From the NCBI RefSeq assembly GCF_002104515.1, contig NZ_NBOE01000002.1, forward strand, positions 372,001 through 436,000: a stretch of DNA of 64,000 nucleotides. The letters are read 5' to 3'. The translations under genes and the position numbers were made by a program. The DNA is from Colwellia polaris (GTDB lineage Bacteria > Pseudomonadota > Gammaproteobacteria > Enterobacterales > Alteromonadaceae). The number at the start of each line of letters is the position of its first letter. The stretch's first letter is position 1. This document shows, in pieces, positions 35,500 through 46,846 of this stretch. The notes beneath the pieces were generated by a model, which ran no database searches, was not told the DNA's origin, and saw only the letters and a list, made by a program, of their open reading frames with translations.

Positions 35500-35991
35500 T
35501 TAAGCTACGATTGTTTCTTCAATAAGTATTTCTTCTTTTGGCACATCGTCATGGAAACCCATACGACCAGTATCAACTAAAGTCATTTTATCAACGATGT
35601 CCATGCCTTCAACGACTTTACCAAATACACAGTAACCCCAGCCTTGAACGTCTTCGCTTTTGAAGTTTAGGAAGTCGTTATCAGCTAAGTTAATAAAAAA
35701 TTGTGCTGAAGCTGAGTGCGGCTCTTGTGTACGCGCCATAGCTAAAGTACCACGAGCATTGGCTAAACCATTGTTTGCTTCATTTTTAATAGACTCACGA
35801 CTATTTTTTTCGTCCATACCTGATGCAAAACCACCGCCTTGCGCCATAAAACCTTTAATTACACGGTGAAAAATAGTGCCGTTATAAAAGCCATCTTCAG
35901 CATATTGTTGAAAGTTTTTTGCAGTAACAGGTGCGTTATCAAAATCTAATTCAATTTTAATGTCGCCTAAAGTTGTTTTAAATGTGATCAT
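35500..35991 (-). CDS. ppiB: Cytoplasmic peptidyl-prolyl isomerase B (cyclophilin)
   Basis: PpiB speeds cis-trans isomerisation of proline bonds. Cyclophilin motifs are [14 protein letters not shown], the FFINL strand and [18 protein letters not shown] take the start at [13 protein letters not shown] (35,991), which matches the usual N-terminus and has GAG 7 bases upstream; MSKK at 36,003 is an alternative. It has no signal peptide. The gene is divergent from cysS, an arrangement conserved in many gammaproteobacteria. Confidence 0.93.
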   Translation of the reverse strand: MITFKTTLGDIKIELDFDNAPVTAKNFQQYAEDGFYNGTIFHRVIKGFMAQGGGFASGMDEKNSRESIKNEANNGLANARGTLAMARTQEPHSASAQFFINLADNDFLNFKSEDVQGWGYCVFGKVVEGMDIVDKMTLVDTGRMGFHDDVPKEEILIEETIVA

Positions 35992-36214
35992 TTTTTTACT
36001 CATAAATATAAAGGAAATGTAATGAGGTAAATTGTAACTTAATAAAAGAAACATTTCTTGGCAAAATGTCTTGAAAATTAATCGCTAAATATTACAGCAA
36101 ATACCGCCAAGCTAATGATTCATTGCAATACTTGGGGTACAATTGCGATAATTCCCACTCTGGGAGTAACAGAATTTAATCAAGTATTGATATTACATAG
36201 GAAAAACAGTCGTT

Positions 36215-37597
36215 ATGTTGCAAATTTATAATACCTTAAGCAGGAAAAAAGAAGTTTTTAAGCCGATCACTTCCAACAAGGTAGGTTTATACGTTTGCGG
36301 TATTACTATTTATGACCGTTGCCATATTGGCCACGCCAGAACCTATGTTGCTTTCGATATTATCGCTCGTTACTTTACATACTTAGGTTACGACCTAACA
36401 CATGTTCGTAATATTACTGATGTAGACGATAAAATAATTCAACGTGCAAAAGAAAATGGTGAAAGCTGTGAAGCGTTAACCTTGCGTATGACCGAGCAAA
36501 TGTATCAAGACTTTGATGATCTTAATATTATGCGCCCAGATATTGCACCAACAGTAACAGGGCATATGGATGAAATTATCGCTTTGGTTGAACGTTTAAT
36601 CGAACGCAAGCATGCTTATGTTGCCAGCAACGGTGATGTTATGTTTGAAGTTAGCACTTACAAAGATTATGGCAAATTAAGTTTGCAAAATTTGGATATG
36701 TTGCAGACTGGATCTCGCGTAGATGTTGATGAGGCTAAACGTAGCCCGTTAGATTTTGTACTTTGGAAAATGGCTAAGCCTGATGAACCTAGCTGGGAAT
36801 CACCTTGGGGTAAAGGTCGTCCTGGCTGGCATATTGAATGTTCTGCGATGAACTTAAAGCATTTAGGTGAGCATTTTGATATTCATGGCGGCGGCTCAGA
36901 CTTACAGTTTCCTCACCATGAAAATGAAATTGCACAATCTTGCTGTGCACACGACACACCTTATGTTAATTATTGGATGCATGGCGGTATGGTGCAAATT
37001 AACAAAGAAAAAATGTCTAAATCGTTAAATAACTTTTTTACCTTACGCAGCGTGCTTGATGAATACGACGCTGAAAGCGTTAGGTTCTTTTTAACTTCTA
37101 GCCATTACCGCAGCCAATTAAATTACTCGCAAGATAATTTAACCCAGGCTCGTGCCAGTTTAGAGCGAATTTATACGGCTTTGCGTGATCTAACACCGGT
37201 AAAAGTAGAGCTAAAAGGTAATGAATACGTGCAACGCTTTGAGAAAGCGATGAATGATGATTTTAATTGCCCTGAAGCTATGCCGGTATTATTTGAGCTA
37301 GCGAAAGAAATTAATCGCCTTAAAGCAACGGATAAAGCAGAAGCGTCTAAGCTTGCTTATATTTTAGTTTCACTTGGCGAAGTTTTAGGTGTTGCACAAA
37401 ACTCACCAGAAGATTTCTTCCAAGGTGGTGATTCTAACAGCGATGAAACGGCAGAAATTGAAGCGTTAATAAAGCAACGCAATGATGCTCGCGCAAATAA
37501 AGACTGGGCAATGGCAGATGACGCCCGAGATAAATTAGCGGCATTAAATATTATTTTAGAAGATGGTGCTGGCGGTACAACCTGGCGCAAGGCGTAA
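36215..37597 (+). CDS. cysS: Cysteinyl-tRNA synthetase
   Basis: CysRS charges tRNA-Cys with cysteine. The class I signatures are HIGHART near residue 38 and KMSKSLNN near 270. The zinc-site sequence GWHIECSAM and the block [14 protein letters not shown] are characteristic. The length of 460 is standard. The ATG at 36,215 follows AGGAAAAACAGTCGTT. It is divergent from ppiB and convergent with folD, with which it shares a terminator. Confidence 0.97.
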   Translation: MLQIYNTLSRKKEVFKPITSNKVGLYVCGITIYDRCHIGHARTYVAFDIIARYFTYLGYDLTHVRNITDVDDKIIQRAKENGESCEALTLRMTEQMYQDFDDLNIMRPDIAPTVTGHMDEIIALVERLIERKHAYVASNGDVMFEVSTYKDYGKLSLQNLDMLQTGSRVDVDEAKRSPLDFVLWKMAKPDEPSWESPWGKGRPGWHIECSAMNLKHLGEHFDIHGGGSDLQFPHHENEIAQSCCAHDTPYVNYWMHGGMVQINKEKMSKSLNNFFTLRSVLDEYDAESVRFFLTSSHYRSQLNYSQDNLTQARASLERIYTALRDLTPVKVELKGNEYVQRFEKAMNDDFNCPEAMPVLFELAKEINRLKATDKAEASKLAYILVSLGEVLGVAQNSPEDFFQGGDSNSDETAEIEALIKQRNDARANKDWAMADDARDKLAALNIILEDGAGGTTWRKA

Positions 37598-37689
37598 TTT
37601 ATCTGTCTTAATGTTTGTTAGCTTGAGCTAGTAATCTGAATAGCTAAGTAATGTTAAGTTAAACAATAAAATACTATGTTAAAACTAAA

Positions 37690-37716
37690 AACAGCCTGCA
37701 ATTGCAGGCTGTTTTG
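37690..37716. terminator. Bidirectional terminator between cysS and folD
   Basis: The perfect palindrome AACAGCCTGCA/TGCAGGCTGTT is followed by T on one side and preceded by A on the other. Confidence 0.88.
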
Positions 37717-37774
37717 TTATCAGCTACAGCTTCAATATTTAACTTTAACAGAAGCTTTTATGATGTCGTTATAT

Positions 37775-38629
37775 TTAGTGGTGAAATTCTTCACAAGCAA
37801 TAAGGGTATTTTCAATTAAACTCGCAACTGTCATTGGGCCTACACCGCCCGGAACAGGAGTGATATAAGCCGCGCTATCTTTAGCCTTTTCAAAACCTAC
37901 GTCGCCAACTAATTTTCCGCTTTCTAAACGGTTAATACCTACATCAATAACAATAGCACCACTTTTAATCCATTCGCCAGGGATAAACTCAGGCTTACCA
38001 ACAGCAACCACTAGCAGATCGGCATTTCGAATTTTAGCTTCTAAGTTTTTGGTGAATCTATGCGTAGTGGTTACGGTGCAACCTGCGAGTAGTAGCTCAA
38101 GTGTCATTGGGCGACCAACAATATTAGATGCGCCTACAACAACAGCTTCTAATCCGTGTGGGTCTATTCCTGTTGAAGCAATTAAGGTCATGATGCCTTT
38201 AGGTGTACAAGGGCGCAGACCTGGTTGACGTAATGCCAACTTACCAACATTATTCGGGTGAAAGCCATCGACATCTTTTAATGGGTTAATATGTTCAATA
38301 ATAAGATTTGCATCTAAACCAGCAGGTAAAGGTAGCTGAACAAGAATGCCATCAATAGCATTATCGTTATTTAATTCATCGATTAGATTGAAAAGTTCAT
38401 CTTGGCTTGTGCTAGGTGGTAAATCATACGAGCGAGAAACAAAGCCAACTTCTTCACAAGCTTTTCTTTTACTACCAACATAAACTTGAGATGCAGGATC
38501 TGAACCTACTAAAATTACGGCTAATCCTGGAGCGCGTAAGCCGTTTTCTATACGTTTTTGAACTTTATCTTTAACAGAATGGCGTAGTTGTTGAGCGATC
38601 AACTTACCGTCAATAAGAGCTGCAGTCAT
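37775..38629 (-). CDS. folD: Methylenetetrahydrofolate dehydrogenase / cyclohydrolase
   Basis: FolD interconverts methylene-, methenyl- and formyl-tetrahydrofolate using NADP. Family motifs are [13 protein letters not shown] with the catalytic lysine, [20 protein letters not shown] for nucleotide binding and [10 protein letters not shown] near the end. The length of 284 is standard. The gene stands alone on the minus strand, convergent with cysS and divergent from the tRNA operon. Confidence 0.97.
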   Translation of the reverse strand: MTAALIDGKLIAQQLRHSVKDKVQKRIENGLRAPGLAVILVGSDPASQVYVGSKRKACEEVGFVSRSYDLPPSTSQDELFNLIDELNNDNAIDGILVQLPLPAGLDANLIIEHINPLKDVDGFHPNNVGKLALRQPGLRPCTPKGIMTLIASTGIDPHGLEAVVVGASNIVGRPMTLELLLAGCTVTTTHRFTKNLEAKIRNADLLVVAVGKPEFIPGEWIKSGAIVIDVGINRLESGKLVGDVGFEKAKDSAAYITPVPGGVGPMTVASLIENTLIACEEFHH

Positions 38630-38838
38630 AATTCTTCACAATAGGCTAATAAACATCGCTATTTTCGCATACTAGCAAGACTATTTGTAGAAAATAAATG
38701 CATAGTTCGGAGAAATATTGGCTTTTTGAATAAATAGCGTTAGCAAAGGACGTTTTTTATTTTATTGCTCAATATTAGTGGTATTTTAACCAAGCTGCTG
38801 TAAAAGTGAGCGAACGCACATTTATTTAAAAAAAGTGT

Positions 38839-38867
38839 TTGACGCGCAACGGGCAACTAGGTAATAT
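38839..38867 (+). promoter_or_regulatory. Promoter of the tRNA operon
   Basis: TTGACG, 17 bases, TAATAT, then the GC-rich discriminator CCGCACCCG, which is the usual mark of stringently controlled stable-RNA promoters. Confidence 0.85.
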
Positions 38868-38905
38868 CCGCACCCGTTGAGAACGCAAGTGTTTTTAACA
38901 AATGT

Positions 38906-38982
38906 CGGTGATTAGCGCAGCTTGGTAGCGCACTTGGTTTGGGTCCAAGGGGTCGCAAGTTCGAATCTTGCATCACCGACCA
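38906..38982 (+). tRNA. tRNA-Pro (anticodon UGG), copy 1
   Basis: The 77-base gene begins CGGTGATTAGCGCAGC and ends CACCGACCA, with CCA encoded. The anticodon loop TTTGGGT holds TGG. The sequence parallels E. coli tRNA-Pro. It is identical to the copy at 39,360. Confidence 0.97.
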
Positions 38983-39102
38983 CTTTTTTTTAATTACTTT
39001 GTTTATTTTTAAATATAAGTAATATAAAAATAAGTAACTGGTTTAGATATTTAAGTTAAATCGCAAGATTAAATTTAACATCAAAACTGCTTCTTACATT
39101 TA

Positions 39103-39131
39103 TTGTGAGAAAAGGATAAATTTTATATAAT
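39103..39131 (+). promoter_or_regulatory. Second promoter, before tRNA-Arg
   Basis: TTGTGA, 17 bases, TATAAT, ending 29 bases before the tRNA-Arg gene. Confidence 0.65.
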
Positions 39132-39160
39132 GAAATTTGTTCTGCATCTGTAGGCAATGT

Positions 39161-39237
<77 letters not shown>

Positions 39238-39243
39238 TACAGT

Positions 39244-39320
39244 GGTGGCTATAGCTCAGTTGGTAGAGCCCCGGATTGTGATTCCGGTTGTCGAGGGTTC
39301 AAGTCCCTTTAGCCACCCCA
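39244..39320 (+). tRNA. tRNA-His (anticodon GUG)
   Basis: The gene starts GGTGGCTATAGCTCAG, including the extra 5' G needed by HisRS, and ends TAGCCACCCCA. The loop holds GTG. Only 6 bases separate it from tRNA-Arg. Confidence 0.97.
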
Positions 39321-39359
39321 TCTTTCTGTATGCATTATAGAAGAAGTAAAAAAGTATAT

Positions 39360-39436
39360 CGGTGATTAGCGCAGCTTGGTAGCGCACTTGGTTTGGGTCC
39401 AAGGGGTCGCAAGTTCGAATCTTGCATCACCGACCA
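39360..39436 (+). tRNA. tRNA-Pro (anticodon UGG), copy 2
   Basis: This copy is identical to the one at 38,906. It lies 39 bases after tRNA-His without an obvious promoter, so it belongs to the same transcript. Confidence 0.97.
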
Positions 39437-39828
39437 CTTCTTATTTTATATTTATCATCTTAGTTACACTATAATTTCAGCCCAATAGGTACAACTTCGG
39501 GTTAAGAAATAAATTATAAGTACAAGTTTTAAACCTCATCATTAACCTCTATTTATCAAATAAATATATTCATTCTAGCTTTTTAGTCATATTTATCATT
39601 TATATAGCATTAAATTTTGATTTATTTGCGTTCTAAGCTCGACTCTTGTTTAAAGCACCGCTATAATTTCGCGTCATTATTTTAATCTGAACATCTTTAT
39701 TCGGGTTTTCCGGGCTCTGTTTACATAAGCTAAACAAGCTGAAAGCATAATTTTTTATTAAGTTGTGTTGACTATATTTAGATGCGTTATAGAAAGCGTG
39801 CATACGCTAAGTTTTTTGAGGTAATTAA
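39437..39828. other. Intergenic region between tRNA operon and tig
   Basis: About 390 AT-rich bases with no credible gene. It must hold the tig promoter; a TTGACT lies at 39,768 but no -10 box stands at the right distance. Confidence 0.4.
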
Positions 39829-41136
39829 ATGCAAGTTTCAGTTGAGACTACACAAGGTTTGGAGCGTCGTTTAACGATTTCAGTTCCTGCCGAAACAGTA
39901 GATGTTGAAGTTAAAAACCGTCTTCGCCATATCGGTAAAACACAGCGTATAAATGGTTTCCGTCCAGGTAAAGTTCCTGCGTCAGTAATTCAAAAGCGTT
40001 ACGGCCAGTCTGTTCGTCAAGAAGTTGCTGGTGAATTAATGCAACGTAACTTTGTTGATGCGATTGTAGCTGAGAAATTAAACCCAGCAGGTCGTCCATC
40101 GTTCGTTGCAAAAAGCAATGAAGATGGTAAAGCGTTAGAGTTTGAAGCAACATTTGAAGTTTACCCAGAAGTAGCTTTAAAAGATTTAGACAAAATAGCG
40201 GTAGAGCGTCCAGATGTTGACGTTACCGATGCTGATCTTGACGAAATGTTTGAAACGTTACAGAACCAACATAAAACGTGGAAAGAAAACAAACGTAAAT
40301 CTAAGAAAGGCGATAAGCTAACAATCGATTTCACAGGTCGTGTAGACGGTGAAGAGTTTGAAGGTGGCAAAGCTGAAGCTTTTGACCTTGAGCTAGGCGC
40401 AGGTCGTATGATCCCTGGTTTTGAGAAAGATATCATTGGCATGAAAGCTGGTGAAGAAAAAACCATTACTGTAACTTTCCCTGATGATTACCATGCTGAA
40501 AAGCTTAAAGGTAAAGATGCAGAGTTCGATATCGTTGTTCATAAAACTGAAGGCCCAGTATTGCCAGAAGTAGATGACGAATTTGCGAAACTTTTCGGTG
40601 TTGAAGAAGGTGGTGTTGCTGCACTTCGTGAAGAAGTAAGCAAAAACATGACACGCGAACTTAATCAAGCGGTTAAAGCTAAAGTTAAAGAGCAAGTAAT
40701 CGAAGGTTTACTTGAAGTTAGCGAATTAGAAATTCCTGCTGCGTTAATCGCACAAGAAGTTGATGTTTTGCGTAAGCAAGCAATGCAACGTTTTGCTGAC
40801 CAAATGGATCCAAACAACTTACCTGAACTTCCTGCAGAAATGTTTGAAGAACAAGCAAAGAAACGTGTTAAAACAGGTTTATTGTTAGGTGAAGTGATCA
40901 AAGTTAACGAATTAAAAGTTGACGAAGCTAAAGTAACTGAGTTAATTGAATCAGCTGCATCAGCTTATGAAGACCCAGCTGAAGTTATTGAGTACTACAA
41001 AACTAACAAAGAACTTGCTCAACAAATGCAAAATGTTGCATTAGAAGAGCAAGCTGTTGAGTTTTTACTTGGTAGCGCTAAAGTTAAAAACAAAAAAGCC
41101 AGTTTCAAAGATATCATGAATCCTGAAGGTAAATAG
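39829..41136 (+). CDS. tig: Trigger factor, ribosome-bound chaperone
   Basis: Trigger factor binds the ribosome exit tunnel and shields new chains. The ribosome-binding motif reads GFRPGKVP near residue 44. The FKBP-like isomerase domain covers about 150-245 ([19 protein letters not shown]). The C-terminal helical arms follow. The length of 435 is standard. It heads the cluster tig-clpP-clpX-lon-hupB seen in many gammaproteobacteria. Confidence 0.97.
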   Translation: MQVSVETTQGLERRLTISVPAETVDVEVKNRLRHIGKTQRINGFRPGKVPASVIQKRYGQSVRQEVAGELMQRNFVDAIVAEKLNPAGRPSFVAKSNEDGKALEFEATFEVYPEVALKDLDKIAVERPDVDVTDADLDEMFETLQNQHKTWKENKRKSKKGDKLTIDFTGRVDGEEFEGGKAEAFDLELGAGRMIPGFEKDIIGMKAGEEKTITVTFPDDYHAEKLKGKDAEFDIVVHKTEGPVLPEVDDEFAKLFGVEEGGVAALREEVSKNMTRELNQAVKAKVKEQVIEGLLEVSELEIPAALIAQEVDVLRKQAMQRFADQMDPNNLPELPAEMFEEQAKKRVKTGLLLGEVIKVNELKVDEAKVTELIESAASAYEDPAEVIEYYKTNKELAQQMQNVALEEQAVEFLLGSAKVKNKKASFKDIMNPEGK

Positions 41137-41171
41137 ACCTTTTAGATTGACATTTTGCTGAGCAATCGCTT

Positions 41172-41207
41172 AAATGGCTTGTATGGGGACATATGAGCCA
41201 TTTTTTT
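41172..41207 (+). terminator. Terminator between tig and clpP
   Basis: AAATGGCT pairs with AGCCATTT across a 16-base loop, followed by seven T. It lies just before the clpP ribosome site. Confidence 0.75.
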
Positions 41208-41225
41208 ATAAAAAAGGAAAGTTAG

Positions 41226-41864
41226 TTGTTTACTTCTCACAATAATTCTCACGATTTAACGAGCATGACCGAAAGTGCGTTAGTACCTATGGTTGTTGAG
41301 CAAACCGCCAAAGGCGAGCGCTCTTACGATATATATTCAAGACTATTAAAAGAGCGTGTTATTTTTCTTTGCGGTCAAGTTGAAGACCACATGGCGAACT
41401 TAATTGTTGCGCAAATGCTATTTTTAGAGTCAGAAAGCCCAGATAAAGATATTTATTTATATATCAATTCTCCAGGTGGTTCTGTAACTGCTGGTATGGC
41501 GATTTACGACACCATGAAATTCATCAAGCCAAACATTAGCACAGTATGTATTGGTCAAGCGGCAAGTATGGGGGCATTTTTACTTTCTGGTGGTGAAAAA
41601 GGTAAACGTTACTGCTTACCTAATGCTCGCGTGATGATCCATCAACCTCTTGGTGGTTTCCAAGGTCAAGCGTCTGATTTTGAAATACATGCAAAAGAAA
41701 TTTTATACATAAAAGGCAAGCTTAACCGTTTAATGGCTGAGCATACAGGCCAATCACTTGAGAAAGTATCAGGCGATACAGACCGTGATAACTTCTTAAG
41801 TGCAGAAAGTGCAGTTGAATATGGCTTAGTTGATGCCATATTAGAACAAAGAATCGATAAGTAA
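41226..41864 (+). CDS. clpP: ATP-dependent Clp protease proteolytic subunit
   Basis: ClpP forms the 14-subunit protease chamber that works with ClpX. The catalytic serine lies in [13 protein letters not shown], the histidine in VMIHQPLGG, and the aspartate further on. I take the TTG at 41,226, since AAGGAAAG stands 5-6 bases before it and the resulting N-terminus gives a propeptide of normal length; ATG 41,268 would remove it. The length of 212 is standard. Confidence 0.96.
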   Translation: MFTSHNNSHDLTSMTESALVPMVVEQTAKGERSYDIYSRLLKERVIFLCGQVEDHMANLIVAQMLFLESESPDKDIYLYINSPGGSVTAGMAIYDTMKFIKPNISTVCIGQAASMGAFLLSGGEKGKRYCLPNARVMIHQPLGGFQGQASDFEIHAKEILYIKGKLNRLMAEHTGQSLEKVSGDTDRDNFLSAESAVEYGLVDAILEQRIDK

Positions 41865-41957
41865 CGGTCTTCTAAATTATCCGTGTTGTTATTTACACGA
41901 TTTATGAAATACTGTTTAGTCATAGTTTGTAAAAAATTTTAATATTAGAGGTACCGT

Positions 41958-43235
41958 ATGACCGATATGAAAACAGGTGACGGTGATGACGGTAAGCTAC
42001 TTTATTGCTCGTTTTGTGGTAAAAGCCAGCATGAAGTACGTAAGTTAATTGCAGGTCCTTCTGTCTTTGTTTGTGATGAATGTGTTGAGTTATGTAACGA
42101 CATTATTCGTGAAGAAATTAAAGAGATTGCGCCTAAGCAAGATAAAGAAAGCTTACCAACGCCAAAAGAAATTCGTGAAAGCCTTGATGATTATGTTATC
42201 GGGCAAGAACACGCTAAAAAAGTACTCGCTGTAGCGGTTTATAATCATTATAAACGTTTACGGAACGGTGACTCACATAATGGTGTAGAGCTTAGCAAAA
42301 GTAATATTTTGTTAATTGGTCCTACAGGTAGTGGTAAAACATTATTAGCGCAAACCTTAGCGCGCTTACTTGATGTGCCGTTTACTATGGCTGATGCTAC
42401 AACATTAACCGAAGCCGGTTATGTGGGTGAAGATGTTGAAAACATTATTCAGAAGCTATTACAAAAATGTGACTACGACGTTGAGAAAGCACAGCGCGGT
42501 ATAGTTTACATTGATGAAATTGATAAAATTTCACGTAAATCAGACAACCCATCTATTACCCGTGATGTATCAGGTGAAGGTGTTCAGCAAGCTTTATTAA
42601 AGCTTATTGAAGGTACTATTGCTTCTGTTCCTCCACAAGGGGGTCGTAAGCATCCACAACAAGAGTTTTTACAGGTTGATACCTCTAAAATCTTATTTAT
42701 CTGTGGCGGTGCTTTTGCTGGCCTTGATAAAGTTGTTGAACAACGCTGTCATACCGGTACGGGAATTGGTTTTGGTGCTACAGTACGTGGCAAAGACCAA
42801 GAGAAATCGTTAACAGAACGTTTTCAAGATGTAGAACCTGAAGATCTAGTTAAATATGGTTTAATTCCAGAGTTTATTGGACGCTTACCGGTAGTAGCTA
42901 CACTAACTGAACTTGATGAAAGCGCACTGATCCAAATATTGCAAGAGCCTAAAAATGCTTTAACTAAGCAATTTAAAGCACTCTTTGATATGGAGAATGT
43001 TGAGCTTGAATTTAGAGAAGACGCTTTAACTGCAATTGCACATAAAGCCATGGTACGTAAAACAGGTGCTCGAGGTTTACGTTCTATTGTTGAAGGGGTT
43101 TTACTTGAAACCATGTATGAAATACCTTCAATGGACAATGCCACTAAAGTTGTTGTTGATGAAACCGTTATTAAAGGTGAATCTAAGCCGATTATTATTT
43201 ATGAAACGCAACAAGATAAAGCGTCTTCAGAATAA
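41958..43235 (+). CDS. clpX: Clp protease ATP-binding unfoldase
   Basis: ClpX unfolds tagged proteins and feeds them to ClpP. The N-terminal zinc domain has CSFC and CDEC pairs. The AAA+ core shows Walker A GPTGSGKT near residue 116, the pore loop GYVGEDVE, Walker [10 protein letters not shown] and the sensor region [11 protein letters not shown]. The length of 425 is standard. ATG 41,958 follows GAGGTACCGT. Confidence 0.97.
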   Translation: MTDMKTGDGDDGKLLYCSFCGKSQHEVRKLIAGPSVFVCDECVELCNDIIREEIKEIAPKQDKESLPTPKEIRESLDDYVIGQEHAKKVLAVAVYNHYKRLRNGDSHNGVELSKSNILLIGPTGSGKTLLAQTLARLLDVPFTMADATTLTEAGYVGEDVENIIQKLLQKCDYDVEKAQRGIVYIDEIDKISRKSDNPSITRDVSGEGVQQALLKLIEGTIASVPPQGGRKHPQQEFLQVDTSKILFICGGAFAGLDKVVEQRCHTGTGIGFGATVRGKDQEKSLTERFQDVEPEDLVKYGLIPEFIGRLPVVATLTELDESALIQILQEPKNALTKQFKALFDMENVELEFREDALTAIAHKAMVRKTGARGLRSIVEGVLLETMYEIPSMDNATKVVVDETVIKGESKPIIIYETQQDKASSE

Positions 43236-43256
43236 CAGCTAAGCTATTTAATGATT

Positions 43257-43298
43257 AAAAGTGGCGTTATCCAGCATGGGTAACGCCACTTTTTTTTA
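43257..43298 (+). terminator. Terminator of clpX
   Basis: AGTGGCGTTA pairs with TAACGCCACT and is followed by eight T. It isolates lon from clpPX transcription. Confidence 0.92.
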
Positions 43299-43305
43299 TT
43301 CATCA

Positions 43306-43333
43306 GTTGAAAGTATTTACAAACACCCCATAT
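43306..43333 (+). promoter_or_regulatory. Sigma-32 heat-shock promoter of lon
   Basis: GTTGAAA, 13 bases, CCCCATAT. This fits the RpoH consensus (TTGAAA and CCCCATnT) very closely, and lon is a known RpoH target in E. coli. Confidence 0.82.
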
Positions 43334-43386
43334 ACAAATACATATCTTTAAAAATAACATCATATTATTTACCGAGAGAGTAACCA

Positions 43387-45735
43387 ATGACTAAAGAGTT
43401 ATCTGGCGTAGTTGAAATTCCCGTATTAGCCTTACGTGATGTCGTTGTCTATCCGCAAATGGTTATCCCATTGTTTGTTGGTCGCGAAAAATCTATCCGT
43501 TGTCTTGATATTGCTAATGAAAATGATAAGCAAATTTTCCTTGTAGCACAAAAAGATGCCGCAGTTGACGACCCAACACAAGACGATTTATATACAACCG
43601 GCACCATTGCTACCATTTTACAAATGCTTAAATTACCTGACGGTACGGTTAAAGTATTAGTTGAAGGCGTGCGTCGTGCTCAAATAACTGAGTATGTAGA
43701 AACCGCGGAATACTTTACAGCTAACGCTGATTTCCTCCATGTAGAAGGCGCTCCTGACGATAGTACTGAGGTGTTAATACGCTCGGCTATTTCTCAGTTC
43801 GAAGGCTACGTTAAGTTAAATAAGAAAATACCTCCTGAGGTATTAACTTCGGTATCGGGTATTGATGATGCTGAACAGCTAGCTGATACCATGGCTGCGC
43901 ACATGCCGCTTAAGTTAGTTGATAAACAAAAAGTGTTAGAAATTACTCATGTTTCAGAGCGCCTTGAATTTTTAATGGCCTTAATGGAAGGTGAGATTGA
44001 CTTATTGCAAGTTGAGAAAAAAATACGCACTCGTGTTAAAAAACAAATGGAAAAAAGCCAGCGCGAATATTATTTGAATGAGCAAATGAAAGCGATTCAA
44101 AAAGAGCTGGGTGATGATGAAGAGGGCTCGAACGAAGTTGAGCAAATCGAAAAGCAGATTGAAGCAGCTCAAATGCCTAAAGAAGCTAAAGAGAAAACCT
44201 TAACAGAATTAAAGAAATTGAAAATGATGTCGCCAATGTCTGCGGAAGCAACTGTTGTGCGAAGTTACATCGATTGGATGATCAGCGTACCTTGGAAAAA
44301 ACGCAGTAAATTAAAGCGTAACCTTAAATTAGCACAAGAAGTGTTAGACAAAGATCATTACGGGCTAGATAAAGTTAAAGAGCGGATACTTGAGTATTTG
44401 GCCGTTCAGCAACGTGTAAGCCAGTTAAAAGGGCCAATATTATGTTTAGTAGGGCCTCCTGGTGTAGGTAAAACCTCGTTAGGGCAATCTATTGCTAAAT
44501 CAACCGGACGTAAATATGTTCGTATGGCATTGGGTGGTGTTCGCGATGAAGCTGAAATACGTGGTCACAGAAGAACCTATATTGGGTCTTTACCAGGTAA
44601 ACTAATTCAAAAAATTGCCAAAGTTGGTGTGAAAAACCCGTTATTTTTACTCGATGAAATAGATAAAATGGCTTCTGATATGCGTGGTGATCCTGCATCA
44701 GCACTTCTAGAAGTACTAGACCCAGAGCAAAACAGTAGCTTTAATGATCACTACTTAGAAGTAGATTACGATCTTTCTGACGTGATGTTCGTTGCTACGT
44801 CAAACAGTATGGATATTCCTGGGCCTTTACTTGACCGCATGGAGGTTATTCGTTTATCGGGTTACACCGAAGATGAAAAACTTAACATCGCTAAAAATCA
44901 TTTGTTAAATAAACAAATAGAACGTAATGGTTTAAAGAATACTGAAATTGAAATTGAAGACAGTGCGATTATTGGCATTATTCGTTATTACACTCGAGAA
45001 GCGGGTGTGCGTGCTTTAGAGCGCGATATTTCTAAGTTATGTCGAAAAGCCGTTAAATCTATACTTTTAGACAAGAAAGTTAAAAAAGTAACGATTAGCC
45101 AAGACAATTTATCTGAATTCTTAGGCGTACAACGTTTTGATTATGGCAAAGCTGATGATGAAAATCGCGTAGGCTTAGTTACTGGTCTTGCATGGACTCA
45201 AGTGGGTGGCGAGCTGCTTACCATTGAAACGGCCTCTGTGCCAGGTAAAGGTAAGCTAAGTTATACCGGCTCGTTGGGTGACGTTATGCAAGAATCTATT
45301 CAAGCAGCCATGACCGTTGTGCGAAGCCGTACCGAAAAGTTACGTATTAATTACGATTTTTATGAAAAACGTGATATTCATGTACATGTGCCTGAAGGGG
45401 CAACACCTAAAGATGGTCCAAGTGCCGGTATTGGAATGTGTACGGCATTAGTTTCAAGCCTAACAGGTAATCCTGTAAAAGCGGATGTAGCAATGACAGG
45501 CGAAATAACTCTACGTGGTGAAGTTTTAGCCATTGGTGGTTTAAAAGAAAAGCTACTTGCTGCAAATCGTGGTGGTATAAAAACGGTTGTTATTCCAAAA
45601 GATAATGAGCGAGATTTGAAAGAAATACCTGACAATGTGAAGGCTGATTTAGCTATTTACCCTGTTAAATGGATAGACGAAGTGTTAAAAATTGCTTTAG
45701 AACATCCGGTTGAAAAGTGGCAGTTAGAAAAATAA
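43387..45735 (+). CDS. lon: ATP-dependent Lon protease
   Basis: Lon degrades damaged and regulatory proteins. The N-terminal substrate domain starts PVLALRDVVVYPQM. The AAA+ core has Walker A GPPGVGKTS near residue 356 and Walker B FLLDEIDKM. The protease domain has the catalytic serine in PKDGPSAGI near residue 679, with a lysine about 40 residues later. The length of 782 is standard. It has its own heat-shock promoter and sits between clpX and hupB as in E. coli. Confidence 0.97.
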   Translation: MTKELSGVVEIPVLALRDVVVYPQMVIPLFVGREKSIRCLDIANENDKQIFLVAQKDAAVDDPTQDDLYTTGTIATILQMLKLPDGTVKVLVEGVRRAQITEYVETAEYFTANADFLHVEGAPDDSTEVLIRSAISQFEGYVKLNKKIPPEVLTSVSGIDDAEQLADTMAAHMPLKLVDKQKVLEITHVSERLEFLMALMEGEIDLLQVEKKIRTRVKKQMEKSQREYYLNEQMKAIQKELGDDEEGSNEVEQIEKQIEAAQMPKEAKEKTLTELKKLKMMSPMSAEATVVRSYIDWMISVPWKKRSKLKRNLKLAQEVLDKDHYGLDKVKERILEYLAVQQRVSQLKGPILCLVGPPGVGKTSLGQSIAKSTGRKYVRMALGGVRDEAEIRGHRRTYIGSLPGKLIQKIAKVGVKNPLFLLDEIDKMASDMRGDPASALLEVLDPEQNSSFNDHYLEVDYDLSDVMFVATSNSMDIPGPLLDRMEVIRLSGYTEDEKLNIAKNHLLNKQIERNGLKNTEIEIEDSAIIGIIRYYTREAGVRALERDISKLCRKAVKSILLDKKVKKVTISQDNLSEFLGVQRFDYGKADDENRVGLVTGLAWTQVGGELLTIETASVPGKGKLSYTGSLGDVMQESIQAAMTVVRSRTEKLRINYDFYEKRDIHVHVPEGATPKDGPSAGIGMCTALVSSLTGNPVKADVAMTGEITLRGEVLAIGGLKEKLLAANRGGIKTVVIPKDNERDLKEIPDNVKADLAIYPVKWIDEVLKIALEHPVEKWQLEK

Positions 45736-45860
45736 ATGGCTAAAAAACAGCTGTTTTTGTTAAAAAAGTTAAAAAATTAGCAAAAAAGTTGAAAAAAATG
45801 CAATTAACGCTTTTCAAACGCTGAAACTATGGTAAGTTAATGACGCTGATAACGCTAGAG

Positions 45861-45876
45861 CCCCTACGTATAGGGG
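45861..45876. promoter_or_regulatory. Short hairpin in the lon-hupB gap
   Basis: CCCCTA-CGTA-TAGGGG, without a T-run. It could be a regulatory site in front of hupB; its role is open. Confidence 0.3.
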
Positions 45877-46021
45877 GCATAGTAGAGATAAAAATAATTA
45901 TCAATATTTTTAGTTTTCTTTAACTCGGTGCTTGATGTTCAAAAAGAAGCAAACTATAAGGCTTCTGCAGGACGCTAAACAAAGATAGCGCTGAAAAATA
46001 ACAATTGAAGGGGAATACACT

Positions 46022-46297
46022 GTGAATAAATCTCAACTTATCGAGAAAATTGCTGCTGGCGCTGACATTTCTAAAGCTGCGGCTGGTCGTGCATTAGATT
46101 CATTTATCGAAGCAGTTACAGAAGAATTAAAGGGCGGCGATCAAGTTGCTCTTGTAGGTTTTGGTACTTTTTCAGTACGCGACCGTGCAGCACGTACAGG
46201 CCGTAACCCACAAACTGGTGCGACTATTGAAATCGCAGCAGCTAAAATTCCATCTTTTAAAGCTGGTAAAGCACTTAAAGATGCATGTAATGGCTAA
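46022..46297 (+). CDS. hupB: DNA-binding protein HU-beta
   Basis: HU bends and compacts DNA in the nucleoid. The arm sequence [21 protein letters not shown] is the family signature, and the length of 91 is normal. The start is GTG at 46,022, with GAAGGGGAA upstream. It follows lon as in most gammaproteobacteria. Confidence 0.96.
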   Translation: MNKSQLIEKIAAGADISKAAAGRALDSFIEAVTEELKGGDQVALVGFGTFSVRDRAARTGRNPQTGATIEIAAAKIPSFKAGKALKDACNG

Positions 46298-46846
46298 TCA
46301 CTAGCTTTTGCTATTGATTGCTTATTAAGCCGCTTTTAAAGCGGCTTAATTGTATCTGGCGTATAAGTTATTATACTCTGTACCAATATCATAAAATAAT
46401 GTATCGCCAAGCTCATCCCTCCTGTGAAAGAGTTTTCTTACTTGTTTTAAATATAGTAAGAAAAACGAGTACACTTTTATTACAGTTTACCTGAATTTAG
46501 TATGATATTTTCTCTTCTATTAACTCGCAACGTTTGCAAGTTGTTCTGTAAAAAAACTTAATATTGAATAACGTTAACATTGAATGTTTTTTGTGCCAGT
46601 TAATACTCGCGTCACTTTATTACACTTTAACTTAATGACTAAAGGCGATGGCCTTTATTACGATGAATATGCATTTTTCTCCGTCGGAATAGCTATTAAT
46701 AATCGCTGATAATTGTTACTCTACGACGCGATTAAAAGGTATGTATATAACGTGGGTATTTATTGATTTACGTTAATTATGGTTTCTACAACGTTTATAT
46801 CAAACGAAATAAACGATAGCTTTAACATAGGTATAAATTAAAAAAT
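46298..46846. other. Intergenic region between hupB and ccmI
   Basis: About 550 bases without a credible gene. The first part holds the hupB terminator; the rest is AT-rich and I see no repeat or RNA gene. In relatives hupB is usually followed closely by ppiD, so this gap marks one side of the ccm insertion. Confidence 0.45.
46324..46350 (+). terminator. Terminator of hupB
   Basis: ATTAAGCCGCTTT pairs with AAAGCGGCTTAAT; the T-run is short. Confidence 0.75.

Noticed and set aside
39768-39793. Promoter of tig at TTGACT
   Set aside because: The nearest TATA-like sequence is only 13-14 bases away, too close for a sigma-70 promoter.
45741-45760. Palindrome AAAAACAGCTGTTTTT after lon as terminator
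   Set aside because: The arms meet without a loop and the GC core is only a few bases; too weak to list as a terminator.
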